A stretch of DNA of 60,241 nt, taken from the NCBI GenBank assembly GCA_024638885.1, contig JAHEJL010000007.1:1-60241 (forward strand), given 5' to 3'. The position numbers and the translations under genes are program-made. This DNA comes from Coraliomargarita sp. (GTDB lineage: Bacteria > Verrucomicrobiota > Verrucomicrobiia > Opitutales > UBA953). The notes beneath the pieces were generated by a model. It had not been told where the DNA came from. It searched no databases and saw only the letters and a list, made by a program, of their open reading frames with translations. Of this stretch, positions 25,578 to 34,250 are shown one piece after another. Position 1 is the first letter of the stretch, and each line of letters begins with the position of its first letter.

Positions 25578-25682
25578 TCAGAGGGAGCGCCAGAGGAGCA
25601 GCAGGCCCGTAGCGGCGGCCAGGAGGCCGAGCACGAAGGCCAGCGCCAGGCGTTCCGCCGCGGTGGTGCGGAAGATCCTCAT
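25578..25682 (-). CDS. 34-residue single-TM small protein
   Basis: A short frame, ATG to TGA: MRIFRTTAAERLALAF followed by a continuous hydrophobic helix (VLGLLAAATGLLLLW) and RSL. The basic N-terminus and one TM helix suggest an inner-membrane peptide with its N terminus inside. Its ATG overlaps the polyprenyl synthase stop (ATGA), which supports real translation. No family is recognised. Confidence 0.5.
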   Translation of the reverse strand: MRIFRTTAAERLALAFVLGLLAAATGLLLLWRSL

Positions 25683-26629
25683 GCCTTCGGGGCGAGGCGG
25701 GCGGCCGCTTCGCGCAGGAAGGCCGTGAGGCGGAGCAGGAAGTAAGGCGACGGCGAGCCGGCGATCGGTTCGAGGGCCTGTTCGGCGGCGGCGATCTCGG
25801 CGTCGAGGCGGCGGAACGATTCGCGCCAGGCTTCGGCCGAGATCAGGCGACGGGCGTCGCCGCCGGCGCGGAGCGCGGTCAGGAAACCTTTGCCGGAGAG
25901 GTCGCGTTCGAGCAACATCGGCAGCGTCAGCTTGCCGCTGGCGGCGTCGGTGCCGAGCGTCTTGCCGGCCTTGGCGTCGTCCTGCAGCAGGTCGACCAGG
26001 TCGTCGTAGATCTGGTAGGCGATGCCGAGGTGGCGACCGAAGAGGGAGCAGGCCGTGATGTGTTCGGCCGGGCGGCCGGCGAGCAGGGCGCCGGTCTGGC
26101 AGGCGCCTTCGAAGAGCTCGGCGGTCTTCAGGCGGATGTGGCGGTAGTAGTCCTCGAGGGAGAGGTCGTCATGGCCGCGGGAGAACGTCTGGCAGACTTC
26201 GCCGGAGCAGACCTCGCGGGAGGCGCGGGCCACGATGCGGCAGAGCTCCGGCGTCGGGTGGTCGGCGGACAGCACGAGCGCGTGGGCGAAGAGGGCGTCG
26301 CCGAAGAGCACCGCCGCGTGGGCGCCGTGGGTGCGGTTCGGGGTGTCGCTGCCGTGACGGGTGTCGGCGCCGTCGAGGACGTCGTCATGGACCAGCGTGG
26401 CGAGGTGGACGAGTTCGATGATCCCGGCGCCGCGGACGAGGGCTTCGGGCGGCGGGCCGCCGGCGCCGGCGCCGAACGCGAGGAGCGGGCGGAGGCGTTT
26501 GCCCGGATGGGCGAGGACGTCGCGCACCATCGGGCGGACTTCCGGCTCGAACGCGAGTTCCTGCGCCGCGAGGAATTTCTCGAGCGCGGCGAAGTGGGCT
26601 TCAAGGCCGGCGTGCAGCGGGGAGGACAC
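25679..26629 (-). CDS. ispB: Polyprenyl diphosphate synthase
   Basis: A 316-aa trans-isoprenyl diphosphate synthase that extends farnesyl/geranylgeranyl diphosphate for quinone side chains. First Asp-rich motif HDDVLDGADTRHG and second motif YQIYDDLVDLLQD are complete; GKRLRPLL and GKLTLPMLL are the other family blocks. Chain length cannot be told surely; a long-chain (octaprenyl or solanesyl) enzyme is typical for this type. Start GTG 26629 was chosen because it precedes the first helix and gives normal length; upstream in-frame sequence is shadow of the next gene. It lies fourth in the leftward block after helicase, tatC and the zinc-ribbon protein. Confidence 0.85.
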   Translation of the reverse strand: MSSPLHAGLEAHFAALEKFLAAQELAFEPEVRPMVRDVLAHPGKRLRPLLAFGAGAGGPPPEALVRGAGIIELVHLATLVHDDVLDGADTRHGSDTPNRTHGAHAAVLFGDALFAHALVLSADHPTPELCRIVARASREVCSGEVCQTFSRGHDDLSLEDYYRHIRLKTAELFEGACQTGALLAGRPAEHITACSLFGRHLGIAYQIYDDLVDLLQDDAKAGKTLGTDAASGKLTLPMLLERDLSGKGFLTALRAGGDARRLISAEAWRESFRRLDAEIAAAEQALEPIAGSPSPYFLLRLTAFLREAAARLAPKA

Positions 26630-26694
26630 GCCGCAATGTGCGAGCGAAGCCGTCCTGGCGCAAGCGCAGGATGCAGGAAGCCGGCCGAGGCCGC

Positions 26695-27576
26695 TTACGG
26701 AGCGAACTTCGTCTCGACGGACACGATCACCTTGCCGCTGCTGGCGCATTCGGCGCAAGGTACGCGCTTGTCGAGGAGCTGGCCCTTCTGGGCCTCGCGG
26801 GTGAAGCCCAGGCCGCCGCACTTCTTGCAGGTCACCTGTTCGTTCGTGGTCACCGTCATCTCGGCGCCGGCGTTGACGGACTCCACGAACTTCTGGAGGC
26901 CGGCCGGGGTGTCCTCGAGGGTGGCGCACTCGACGAAGGCCTCGCGGCGGAGCGTCAGGCGCTTGCCGGTGAGGGGCGGGAAGTTGGCGGTGAAGAGCAG
27001 GGCGACCGTGCCGACGTGCATGCCCGTGATCCGGCCGGAGTCGCCGACCTTGGCCGGCTTGTCGAGCAGGAGGATGGCCATCGTGTCGGCGCCGGCGGCG
27101 AGGACTTCGTTGGGGCCGGAAGCCGGCCAGGCGGCCTTGGCGAGGAAGCGGTTGTCGCCGAGGTCCTGGACCAGCGTGTAGTTGACCGTCGCGAGGTAGC
27201 CGGTGGCCTTGCTGGAGCCGGAGGGGGAGCCGTCGACGATGCGTTGGGTGGCGAACGCCGAGTAGAGGCGCTGGAGTTCCTTGGAGGTCTCGGTGAAGCC
27301 GAGCTTGTTGACCTTGGAGAGCTGGAACGTGCGGCTCGTCTTGGCTTCGGGGGGCGTCAGCGAGCGGAACGGCGTGATCACGACCGAGTTATCGACCTCA
27401 TCTTCCGTCGCCTTCGCGGCGGCCTTCGTGCCCGGGGTCGTCGCGGTCCCGGCAGCCGGAGCCGCGGGCGCGGCGGCCGGAGCGGCCGGCGTCGCCTCGG
27501 TGACTTTCGTGCCGAAGGCGGTCGTCTGGGCCGTCAGGGCGACGGCGGAGGCGAGAAGGGCGAGGAGCAGGCGCAT
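26695..27576 (-). CDS. Exported protein with DnaJ-like CxxCxGxG zinc ribbon
   Basis: A 293-aa protein I cannot place in a named family. It has a signal peptide (LLLALLASAVALTA), an Ala/Pro-rich linker to about residue 50, and a middle beta-rich domain (GYLATVNYTLVQDLGDNRFL, GRITGMHVGTVALLF). At the C terminus, CKKCGGLGF and, 20 residues later, CAECASSGK match the paired CxxCxGxG zinc-binding repeats of DnaJ, although the second lacks one Gly. Such motifs are normally cytoplasmic, so an exported copy is odd. It starts 4 bp after the tatC stop (TGA, CCCC, ATG), suggesting co-translation with the Tat translocase gene. Confidence 0.7.
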   Translation of the reverse strand: MRLLLALLASAVALTAQTTAFGTKVTEATPAAPAAAPAAPAAGTATTPGTKAAAKATEDEVDNSVVITPFRSLTPPEAKTSRTFQLSKVNKLGFTETSKELQRLYSAFATQRIVDGSPSGSSKATGYLATVNYTLVQDLGDNRFLAKAAWPASGPNEVLAAGADTMAILLLDKPAKVGDSGRITGMHVGTVALLFTANFPPLTGKRLTLRREAFVECATLEDTPAGLQKFVESVNAGAEMTVTTNEQVTCKKCGGLGFTREAQKGQLLDKRVPCAECASSGKVIVSVETKFAP

Positions 27577-27580
27577 GGGG

Positions 27581-28627
27581 TCAGTCGAGGGAGGAAAGGT
27601 CGCCTTCGGCGGGCGGCGGCGTGGACTTAGGCTTGGCCGGCGCGGAGCTGCCGTCGGTCGGGGTCACCGGCTTCTGGCGGCGCGGGCGGGAGTCGTCGTC
27701 ATCGTCCGATTCGTCCTCTTCGTCGTCTTCTTCGGGGAGGTCGTCGTCTTCCGGGTTCGGCTTGTCGCCGCGGGCGACGCGCTTACGCCGGACGATGATC
27801 GAGCCCACGAAGATCGCGATCAGGTAGAGGGCGAAGAGGGCCGCCACGAGGATGGCGAGCGAGATGAAGTCGCCGATGGGCGTGATCAGGATCGCGCCGA
27901 TCGTGATGCCCGCGAACATGCCGCGCCACGACTTCAGGAGCGTCATCGGGCGGACGAGCTCGAGCCACATGATGACGATGAGCGCGAGCGGGAACTGGAA
28001 GCAGAGGCCCGTCAGCAGCGACATCATCACCACCAGCGAGTAGTAGTCGGAAGCCTGCCAGTTGATGCGGATATCCATGCCGTGGGCGACGTGGTGGACG
28101 ACCACGATGGACATCGGCGTGAGCCAGAAGAACGCGAGGGCCGCGCCGATCAGGAAGAGGACCAGGCCGGCGGCGCAGAAGGGGATGAGGCCGCGGCGCT
28201 CCTTGGTGTTGAGGGCCGGGCCGACGAAGCGGACCACCTCGTAGAGGAAGACCGGCGAGGAGATGGCGATGCCGGCCGCGATCGCGGCGTACATCAGCAC
28301 GGACCAGACGCCCATGAACTGGGTCTCCTGGAGCTGGGTCGAGATCGCGGGCACGCTGACCAGCCAGGAGGGGATCGAAAGCACGCCGAGGAAGAGCAGG
28401 TCGCCCTGGACGGCCGGCTGGGACATGCCTTCGGGGTCGATCTGGCGGGCCCATTCGAGCGGCAGCTGGAGGAGGACCGGGATCTCCTTGTAGAAGACGA
28501 GGGCCACGGCCACGCCGATGGCGAAGACGGCCAGGACGCGCATCAGGGAGGTGCGCAGGTCCTCGATATGCTCGAGGAAGGACATCTCGCTGCGGGGGCG
28601 GTTGCGGCGAATGAGGTTGGAAAGCAT
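27581..28627 (-). CDS. tatC: Twin-arginine translocase subunit TatC
   Basis: A 348-aa inner-membrane protein that recognises twin-arginine signal peptides and nucleates the Tat pore. The N-terminal MSFLEHIEDLRTSL is the TatC signature, with six TM helices to about residue 270 and the conserved Glu in KERRGLIPF. The first periplasmic loop is longer than in E. coli. The last 70 residues form a cytoplasmic tail with a run of Asp/Glu and then Pro/Lys, absent from E. coli TatC. tatA/B are not in the window. A likely client, the DUF1552 protein at 41227, carries a Tat signal. Start 28627, 5 bp after the helicase stop. Confidence 0.93.
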   Translation of the reverse strand: MLSNLIRRNRPRSEMSFLEHIEDLRTSLMRVLAVFAIGVAVALVFYKEIPVLLQLPLEWARQIDPEGMSQPAVQGDLLFLGVLSIPSWLVSVPAISTQLQETQFMGVWSVLMYAAIAAGIAISSPVFLYEVVRFVGPALNTKERRGLIPFCAAGLVLFLIGAALAFFWLTPMSIVVVHHVAHGMDIRINWQASDYYSLVVMMSLLTGLCFQFPLALIVIMWLELVRPMTLLKSWRGMFAGITIGAILITPIGDFISLAILVAALFALYLIAIFVGSIIVRRKRVARGDKPNPEDDDLPEEDDEEDESDDDDDSRPRRQKPVTPTDGSSAPAKPKSTPPPAEGDLSSLD

Positions 28628-28632
28628 GGGGG

Positions 28633-31572
28633 TTATTCCTTGCGGAGGAGGTCCTTGATCACGTCAAGGCTCAGCCCGGACGAGACGGAGTCTGATTCGG
28701 TCAGGAGCTTACGCAACATCTCAGACTTGGACTTTTGGAGCTCCATGACGCGTTCTTCGATGGTACCGGCGGCGATCAGCTTGATGCTGGTGACCGTCCG
28801 GGTCTGGCCGATGCGGTGGGCGCGGTCCGTGGCCTGGGCCTCGGCGGCCGGGTTCCACCACGGGTCGAAGTGGATGACCGTGTCGGCGCCGGTGAGGTTG
28901 AGGCCCGTGCCGCCCGCCTTGAGCGACATGAGCATGACCGGGATGGACGGGGTCGAATTGAACGTGTCGCAGACGCCTTGGCGGTCCTTGGTGGAGCCGT
29001 CGAGGTAGCAGTAGGGGATGTCGCGGTCCTCGAGGGCTTCCTTGAGGAGCTGCAGCGCCGAGACGAAGGTGGAGAACACCAGCATGCGGTGGCCGGCGTC
29101 CTTGGATTCCTCGACGAGCTCGAGGAAGGCCTGGAGCTTGGCGGAGTCGCCTTCCGCCATCTTCGGGTCGAGGATGCGCGGGTCGGCGCAGATCTGGCGG
29201 AGGCGGAGCAGCTGGTTGAAGGCCGCCATCTGGATGCGGGCCTGGGTGGCGCCGCCCATCTCCATCTCGAAGATCTCCTGGCGCGTGGACTCGAGGATCT
29301 CGTCGTAGATCTTCTTCTGGTTGTCCTCGAAGTCGCAGTAGACGATCTGCTCGATCTTGGCGGGCAGCTCGGGGGCCACGGCGACCTTGGAGCGGCGCAG
29401 GATATAGGGCGCGGCCATCTGGAGCAGGCGGTCGTCGTGCCACTTGCGTTCCTCGGCGTGGACGCGTTCCTCGGGCTTGGGCAGGTAGCCCGGCATCAGG
29501 AAGCCGAAGAGCGAGCGCAGGTCCTCGAGGGAGTTCTCGACCGGCGTGCCGGTCAGGATGTAGCGGCCCTTCGCGATCAGCTGCTTGACCGCCTTGGCGG
29601 CCTGGGCGCGCGGGTTCTTGATGTTCTGGCCTTCGTCGCAGATCGCGGCGCCCCAGGTGATGACGGAGAAGGCCGAGATGTCGCGCGACAGCGTGCCGTA
29701 GGACGTGATGACGAGGTCGAAGCGCTGCAGGTATTCCTGCGCGGTGAAGCGGTTCTGGCCGTGGTGGGCGAGCACCTTGAGCGACGGCGTGAAGCGGCGG
29801 GCTTCGCGGCGCCAGTTCTCGACGAGCGAGGCCGGGCAGACGACGAGGCAGGGGCCGTCCTCGGGGCGATGCTGGCGCAGGGCTTCCATGAACGCCAGGG
29901 CCTGCACGGTCTTGCCGAGGCCCATCTCGTCGGCCAGCAGGCCGCCGAGGGAGTTGTTGTGGATGTGCCAGAGCCAGGCCACGCCGACCTGCTGGTAGAT
30001 GCGGAGCATCTTGCCGAGGTCCTCGCGGATGGGCGCAGGCTGCAGCTTCGAGAGGTTACGGATCGCGGACGAGCGCTTGCTCCAGGTCTCGGGCGGGGCG
30101 AAGGCGGCCTGCAGTTCCTCGGCGATCGCGTCGGCGCTGGCGAGGTCGGCGTACCCGATCTTCAGGTTGAGGTCCAGGTCCACGTCGCGCTTGGCCTCGC
30201 CGGTGATGCGGCGCTGGGCGTTGCGGATCGACTCCATGAGCTCCGGCGTGATGAGGCGCGGGCCCTGGTCGGTGTAGAAGAACATGCGGCCGCTCGAGAG
30301 GGCCTCCTGGATGACCTTCGGGGACTTGCCTTCGGGGTCGATGCCGATGGCGAAGCGGAAGCCGTCGTTCTCCTCGGCGGCGTCGCACTTCGCCTTGGCG
30401 AGGTCGACGTTGCGCAGCGAGTGCGAGAGGTTGTGCGTGAAGAACGCGTCGTTGTCCGTCATCAGCAGCTTGTGATGGCGGGCGAGGAAGTTGAGCACCT
30501 GGATGGTGCCGGCGAGATACCACTCGCGCGTGGTGGTCTCGAGCGTGAAGCCGCTGCGCTGGAGGACGTCGCGCAGCTCGGCGACGGGGCCGGAGGACTG
30601 CTGCGGCAGGCGGATGCGCAGCCACTTCATCGAGCCGTCGACCCAGGGGCGGTCTTCGCGGCCGCGTTCCTGGGAGCGGACTTCCTGCTCCTCGGGGCCG
30701 TCGTCGGGGGCTTCGCCCGCGGCGTTGGTCTGGGGCGTCGCGACGGGTTCGTCGAGGTGCTCGTGGACCTTGTCGAGGTGGTCGCCGTCCCACGTGAGCG
30801 GGGTCTCCGGCGCGTTGGCCATGCGGAAGATCTTCAGGCCCTTGCCGATGGCGAGGAGCTGGCGGAGGTGGCGGCGGGTGAGGGGCAGGATGCCCTGGAG
30901 CTTGCCGTGGCAGAGGTTCTCGAGGATCGCCAGGAAGAAGACCGTGTCGCTTTCGATGGTCCAGGCCTTGCTGCGGTCGAGGTTCTCGGGCGCCACCTGG
31001 ACGCCGTCGACGCGGAGCTCGAGGCGGCAGATGATCTCGTCGCGCGCGGCGGCGGTGACGATGTTCGGCGGGATGATGAAGCGCACCTCGATGGGCGTGC
31101 CGCGTTTCTCCGAGAGGGTGAGGGATTTGAGCCGGGGTCCTGCCGGGGTCGTCTCCGCTTCCTTAGACTTTTCCTTCTTACCGTCCGCCGTCCTTTCCTT
31201 GGTCGCCGTCGTCGCCGCCTTGCCGGGCGGCGCGGCCGGTTTCGGCGGCGGCGCGGCCTCCGCCTTGAGGTAGCCCTCCTTGGCGGCGAGCACGAGGTAG
31301 GCCGCCACGGAGTGCACGCAGAGCTTCCTTCGGCCGACCGAGACGTCACAGCCGCACTCGTTGCGCTGGAAGGTGACGGAGCGGAGGTTCCAGCGGGCTT
31401 CGCGGGATTCGGTGCCGTCGTCGACGAGGGCTTCGGCCACCGGGGGGACCCAGACGGCCTTCTTCACCTTGCCCTTGGCCACCAGCTCCTTGGCGAGGAG
31501 CACGGTCGCACCGCCGGCGAGATCGATGAGATCGTCTTCGGAGATGTTGGGCAACGGCTGACGCGGCGCCAT
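28633..31572 (-). CDS. SNF2/RapA-type helicase with N-terminal SWIM zinc finger
   Basis: A 979-aa DNA-dependent ATPase. Residues about 50-100 hold a SWIM-type zinc finger (CGCDVSV...KLCVHSVAAYL), then an Ala/Lys/Pro-rich linker, an inhibitory SNF2-associated domain, and the helicase core: motif I ADEMGLGKTVQALAF, motif II CDEGQNIKN (DEGQ rather than DEAQ/DEAH), LTGTPVENSLEDL, and C-terminal motifs YLDGSTKDRQ, SLKAGGTGLNL and QATDRAHRIGQ. Bacterial SWIM-SNF2 proteins are thought to remodel protein-DNA or transcription complexes; the exact job is unknown. Start 31572 is the ATG before the conserved N-terminus. It heads the leftward block with tatC. Confidence 0.92.
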   Translation of the reverse strand: MAPRQPLPNISEDDLIDLAGGATVLLAKELVAKGKVKKAVWVPPVAEALVDDGTESREARWNLRSVTFQRNECGCDVSVGRRKLCVHSVAAYLVLAAKEGYLKAEAAPPPKPAAPPGKAATTATKERTADGKKEKSKEAETTPAGPRLKSLTLSEKRGTPIEVRFIIPPNIVTAAARDEIICRLELRVDGVQVAPENLDRSKAWTIESDTVFFLAILENLCHGKLQGILPLTRRHLRQLLAIGKGLKIFRMANAPETPLTWDGDHLDKVHEHLDEPVATPQTNAAGEAPDDGPEEQEVRSQERGREDRPWVDGSMKWLRIRLPQQSSGPVAELRDVLQRSGFTLETTTREWYLAGTIQVLNFLARHHKLLMTDNDAFFTHNLSHSLRNVDLAKAKCDAAEENDGFRFAIGIDPEGKSPKVIQEALSSGRMFFYTDQGPRLITPELMESIRNAQRRITGEAKRDVDLDLNLKIGYADLASADAIAEELQAAFAPPETWSKRSSAIRNLSKLQPAPIREDLGKMLRIYQQVGVAWLWHIHNNSLGGLLADEMGLGKTVQALAFMEALRQHRPEDGPCLVVCPASLVENWRREARRFTPSLKVLAHHGQNRFTAQEYLQRFDLVITSYGTLSRDISAFSVITWGAAICDEGQNIKNPRAQAAKAVKQLIAKGRYILTGTPVENSLEDLRSLFGFLMPGYLPKPEERVHAEERKWHDDRLLQMAAPYILRRSKVAVAPELPAKIEQIVYCDFEDNQKKIYDEILESTRQEIFEMEMGGATQARIQMAAFNQLLRLRQICADPRILDPKMAEGDSAKLQAFLELVEESKDAGHRMLVFSTFVSALQLLKEALEDRDIPYCYLDGSTKDRQGVCDTFNSTPSIPVMLMSLKAGGTGLNLTGADTVIHFDPWWNPAAEAQATDRAHRIGQTRTVTSIKLIAAGTIEERVMELQKSKSEMLRKLLTESDSVSSGLSLDVIKDLLRKE

Positions 31573-31650
31573 GGTGAGGGTGTGCGGTGAAAAGCGTCGT
31601 CCGAACGGACGCGCCAAAGGAGGGAAAACCGAGTGGGAAGACGTATCGCC

Positions 31651-32505
31651 TTAGACGGCGACGTCTTGGACCGGGACTCCTGGGTGCATCTCGAAGATGC
31701 CAACGGGGGTCGTCGGGCCTGTCATCACGATGGAATAATCATCGCCGATGCCAATGATAATCTGACCTCCCGGCATATTTACGGTCAAATCCGCGTCCAC
31801 CAGGCCCATTTTGCGGGCCACGGCGGCCGAAGCCGAGGAGGAGGAGCCGGAGGCCATCGTGTAGCCGGCGCCGCGTTCCCAGATCTCGATGCGCACGTTC
31901 TTGCGGTCGACGATCTTCATGAACTGCACGTTGGTGCGGTTGGGGAAATTCGGGTGGGTCTCGAGGTGCGGGCCGTAGGTCTTGGCGAGGTCGGGCGTAA
32001 GGTCGTCGACCGGGATCACGCAGTGCGGGTTGCCGACGGTGGCGGCCCAATACTTGAAGGTCTTGCCGAGGACGGTGATCTCTTCGCCGAGGACTTCGCG
32101 GTCGGCGCCGACGTGCGGGATGACCGGCGCACGGAAGGAGACCTTGCCCATCTCGACGCGGATGCGGTTGCCGCCGTCGAACACTTCGCAGCGGACGATG
32201 CCGCCAAGGGTGTGCAGGCGGAACTCCTGGCCTTCCTGGATGCGCTTGGTCTCGAGGAGGTGGCGGCAGAAGATGCGGATGCCGTTGCCGGACTTCTCGG
32301 CTTCGGAACCGTCGGGGTTCAGGATGCGGAGGCCGAACGTGCCGTCGGTGCGCTCGATCGGGCCGTAGAGGATGCCGTCGGAGCCGAGGCCGAAGTGACG
32401 GTGGCAGACCTTGCGGATGGCTTCGGGCGAAAAGAGGGCGGGGCAATCCTTGGGCTCGAGGACGAGGTAGTCGTTGCCGAGGGCGTGGTATTTGGCGAAG
32501 CGCAT
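31651..32505 (-). CDS. dapF: Diaminopimelate epimerase-like protein with both catalytic Cys replaced by Ser
   Basis: A 284-aa two-lobed PLP-independent racemase-fold protein. DapF normally converts LL- to meso-diaminopimelate for lysine and peptidoglycan. Family blocks are strong: ALGNDYLVLE, NPDGSEAEKSGNG, GNPHCVI, NRTNVQF, and WERGAGYTMASGS. In true DapF the residues at KSGNG and MASGS are the two catalytic cysteines (C73 and C217 of the H. influenzae enzyme); here both are Ser (Ser72 and Ser219), encoded by TCC in each case. The fold is intact, so it is either a Ser-using epimerase variant or a related isomerase with another substrate. Start 32505 was chosen for family alignment, with AGAGGG upstream. 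No other lysine-pathway gene is nearby. Confidence 0.82.
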   Translation of the reverse strand: MRFAKYHALGNDYLVLEPKDCPALFSPEAIRKVCHRHFGLGSDGILYGPIERTDGTFGLRILNPDGSEAEKSGNGIRIFCRHLLETKRIQEGQEFRLHTLGGIVRCEVFDGGNRIRVEMGKVSFRAPVIPHVGADREVLGEEITVLGKTFKYWAATVGNPHCVIPVDDLTPDLAKTYGPHLETHPNFPNRTNVQFMKIVDRKNVRIEIWERGAGYTMASGSSSSASAAVARKMGLVDADLTVNMPGGQIIIGIGDDYSIVMTGPTTPVGIFEMHPGVPVQDVAV

Positions 32506-32601
32506 GTTCGCCCTCTGATTGAGGTTTAACGGCCCGTTTGGCAAGCAAGGGGTGCGGCCGGCCAATCATGGCTTTCTTTCCCTCGGCCCGGCCGTTAGAA
32601 G

Positions 32602-34179
32602 ATGCCCATGCGCCTCCTGCCCCTGGTTGCCCTGACCTGCGTCCTGTCTGCCTTCGCGGCCGACCAGCGTCCGCCGAACATCGTGCTGCTGTATTCCGAC
32701 GACATCGGCTGGGGCGACCTCGGCTGCTACGGCGCGAAGGTCATCCCGACCCCGAACCTCGACAAGCTGGCGTCGCAGGGCACCCGCTTCACTTCCGGTT
32801 ACTGCACCTCCGCCACCTGCACGCCTTCCCGCTACTCGCTGCTCACCGGCGAATATGCCTGGCGGCGCCAAGGCACCGGCGTCCTCCCCGGCGACGCCCG
32901 CCTCATCATCAAGCCGGGTCGCCCGACGATGGCCGCCAGCCTCGCCAAGCTCGGTTACGCCACGGGCGTGGTCGGCAAGTGGCACCTCGGCCTCGGGGCC
33001 GGCGACGTGAACTGGAACCAGAAGATCGACCCTTCGCCCAACCAGATCGGCTTCACCTATTCTTTCATCATGGCCGCCACGGGCGACCGCGTGCCCACGG
33101 TCTTCGTCGAAGACGGCTCCGTGGTCGGCCTCGATCCCAAGGACCCGATCGAAGTCAGCTACAAGGCGCCGTATCCCGGTGACCCCGACCTCACCACCGA
33201 CGCCGAGCGCGCCAAGCTGAAGATGGATTGGTCGCACGGGCATAACATGGCGCTCGTCAACGGCGTCGGCCGCATCGGCTGGATGAAGGGCGGCAAGGCC
33301 GCGCTCTGGAACGACGAGACCATGGGCGACACCTTCGCCGACAAGGCCTGCGGCTTCATCGCCCGCCACAAGGACAAGCCGTTCTTCCTCTACTACGCCT
33401 CGCACGAGAACCATGTCCCGCGCGTGCATAATCCGCGTTATGCCGGCAAGACCCCGCTCGGCCCGCGGGGCGACGCGGTCGTGGCGTTCGACGATCAGGT
33501 CGGCCGCATCCTCGCCGAGCTCGACAAGCAGGGCCTGGCCGAGAACACGCTCGTCATCTATTCTTCCGACAACGGGCCCGTCCTCGACGATGGCTATAAG
33601 GACAAGGCCGTGGAATTGAACCGACAGGCCGGCCATATGCCGGCCGGCCCCTTCCGCGGCGGCAAGTACAGCATCCTCGAAGGCGGCACGCGCGTCGGCT
33701 TCATCGCGCGCTGGCCGGGCCATACGCCGGTCGGCAAAGTCTCCGACGCGCTGATCTCCCAGGTCGACCTCCCGGCGGTGTTCACCAAGGTCGCCGGCGG
33801 CGATCCGGCTGATTTCCTGAAGCTGGATGCCGTCGACGTCTCCGCGGTCCTCACCGGCGGCGCCGGTCGGGAGACGCTGATCTCCAGCACGCAGGGCAAC
33901 CAGCTTTCCATCCGTGACGCCCGCTGGAAGTTCATCTCCGGCGTCGGCGCGCCCGCCAAGGGCAAGAAGGCGCAGGGGCCGGTCGTCGACCTCCTCGGCG
34001 CCGAGTCCGAGCAAGCCAATGACCGTCGTGACCAGGCGGGCCCGCGCCTCTTCGACCTCCAGAACGACCCCGGCGAACGGAACAACGTCGCGAAGGATCA
34101 TCCGGAGATCGTCGAGCGTCTCAAAGCCCTGCTGATGGCGCAGCGCGCGAAGGGCGTCGGCCAGCCGTTACCGAACTAA
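32602..34179 (+). CDS. Secreted sulfatase (S1 family)
   Basis: A 525-aa exported sulfate ester hydrolase. Signal peptide LLPLVALTCVLSAFA is followed by NIVLLYSDDIGWGDLGCYG, whose Asp pair binds calcium, and the formylglycine site CTPSR with Cys73, continuing SLLTG. Further metal/active-site blocks are GVVGKWHLG, FFLYYASHENHVP, and YSSDNGP. Sulfatases need FGE or an anSME maturase to convert the Cys; neither is encoded here. The overall pattern follows arylsulfatase A-like enzymes, which in marine Verrucomicrobiota attack sulfated polysaccharides. ATG 32602 is used; ATG 32608 is an equally good start. Confidence 0.9.
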   Translation: MPMRLLPLVALTCVLSAFAADQRPPNIVLLYSDDIGWGDLGCYGAKVIPTPNLDKLASQGTRFTSGYCTSATCTPSRYSLLTGEYAWRRQGTGVLPGDARLIIKPGRPTMAASLAKLGYATGVVGKWHLGLGAGDVNWNQKIDPSPNQIGFTYSFIMAATGDRVPTVFVEDGSVVGLDPKDPIEVSYKAPYPGDPDLTTDAERAKLKMDWSHGHNMALVNGVGRIGWMKGGKAALWNDETMGDTFADKACGFIARHKDKPFFLYYASHENHVPRVHNPRYAGKTPLGPRGDAVVAFDDQVGRILAELDKQGLAENTLVIYSSDNGPVLDDGYKDKAVELNRQAGHMPAGPFRGGKYSILEGGTRVGFIARWPGHTPVGKVSDALISQVDLPAVFTKVAGGDPADFLKLDAVDVSAVLTGGAGRETLISSTQGNQLSIRDARWKFISGVGAPAKGKKAQGPVVDLLGAESEQANDRRDQAGPRLFDLQNDPGERNNVAKDHPEIVERLKALLMAQRAKGVGQPLPN

Positions 34180-34250
34180 TCGCTCGAATAATTCCGGCGG
34201 GCCGCGTGGTCCCGACTTGAAGCGGAGAAGGGAAGGGTGATGCTCGGCGT

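Noticed and set aside
28735..31590. 951-codon plus-strand frame opposite the SNF2 helicase
   Set aside because: The helicase motifs are unambiguous on the minus strand; the antisense translation is a Glu/Val/Leu/Asp shadow.
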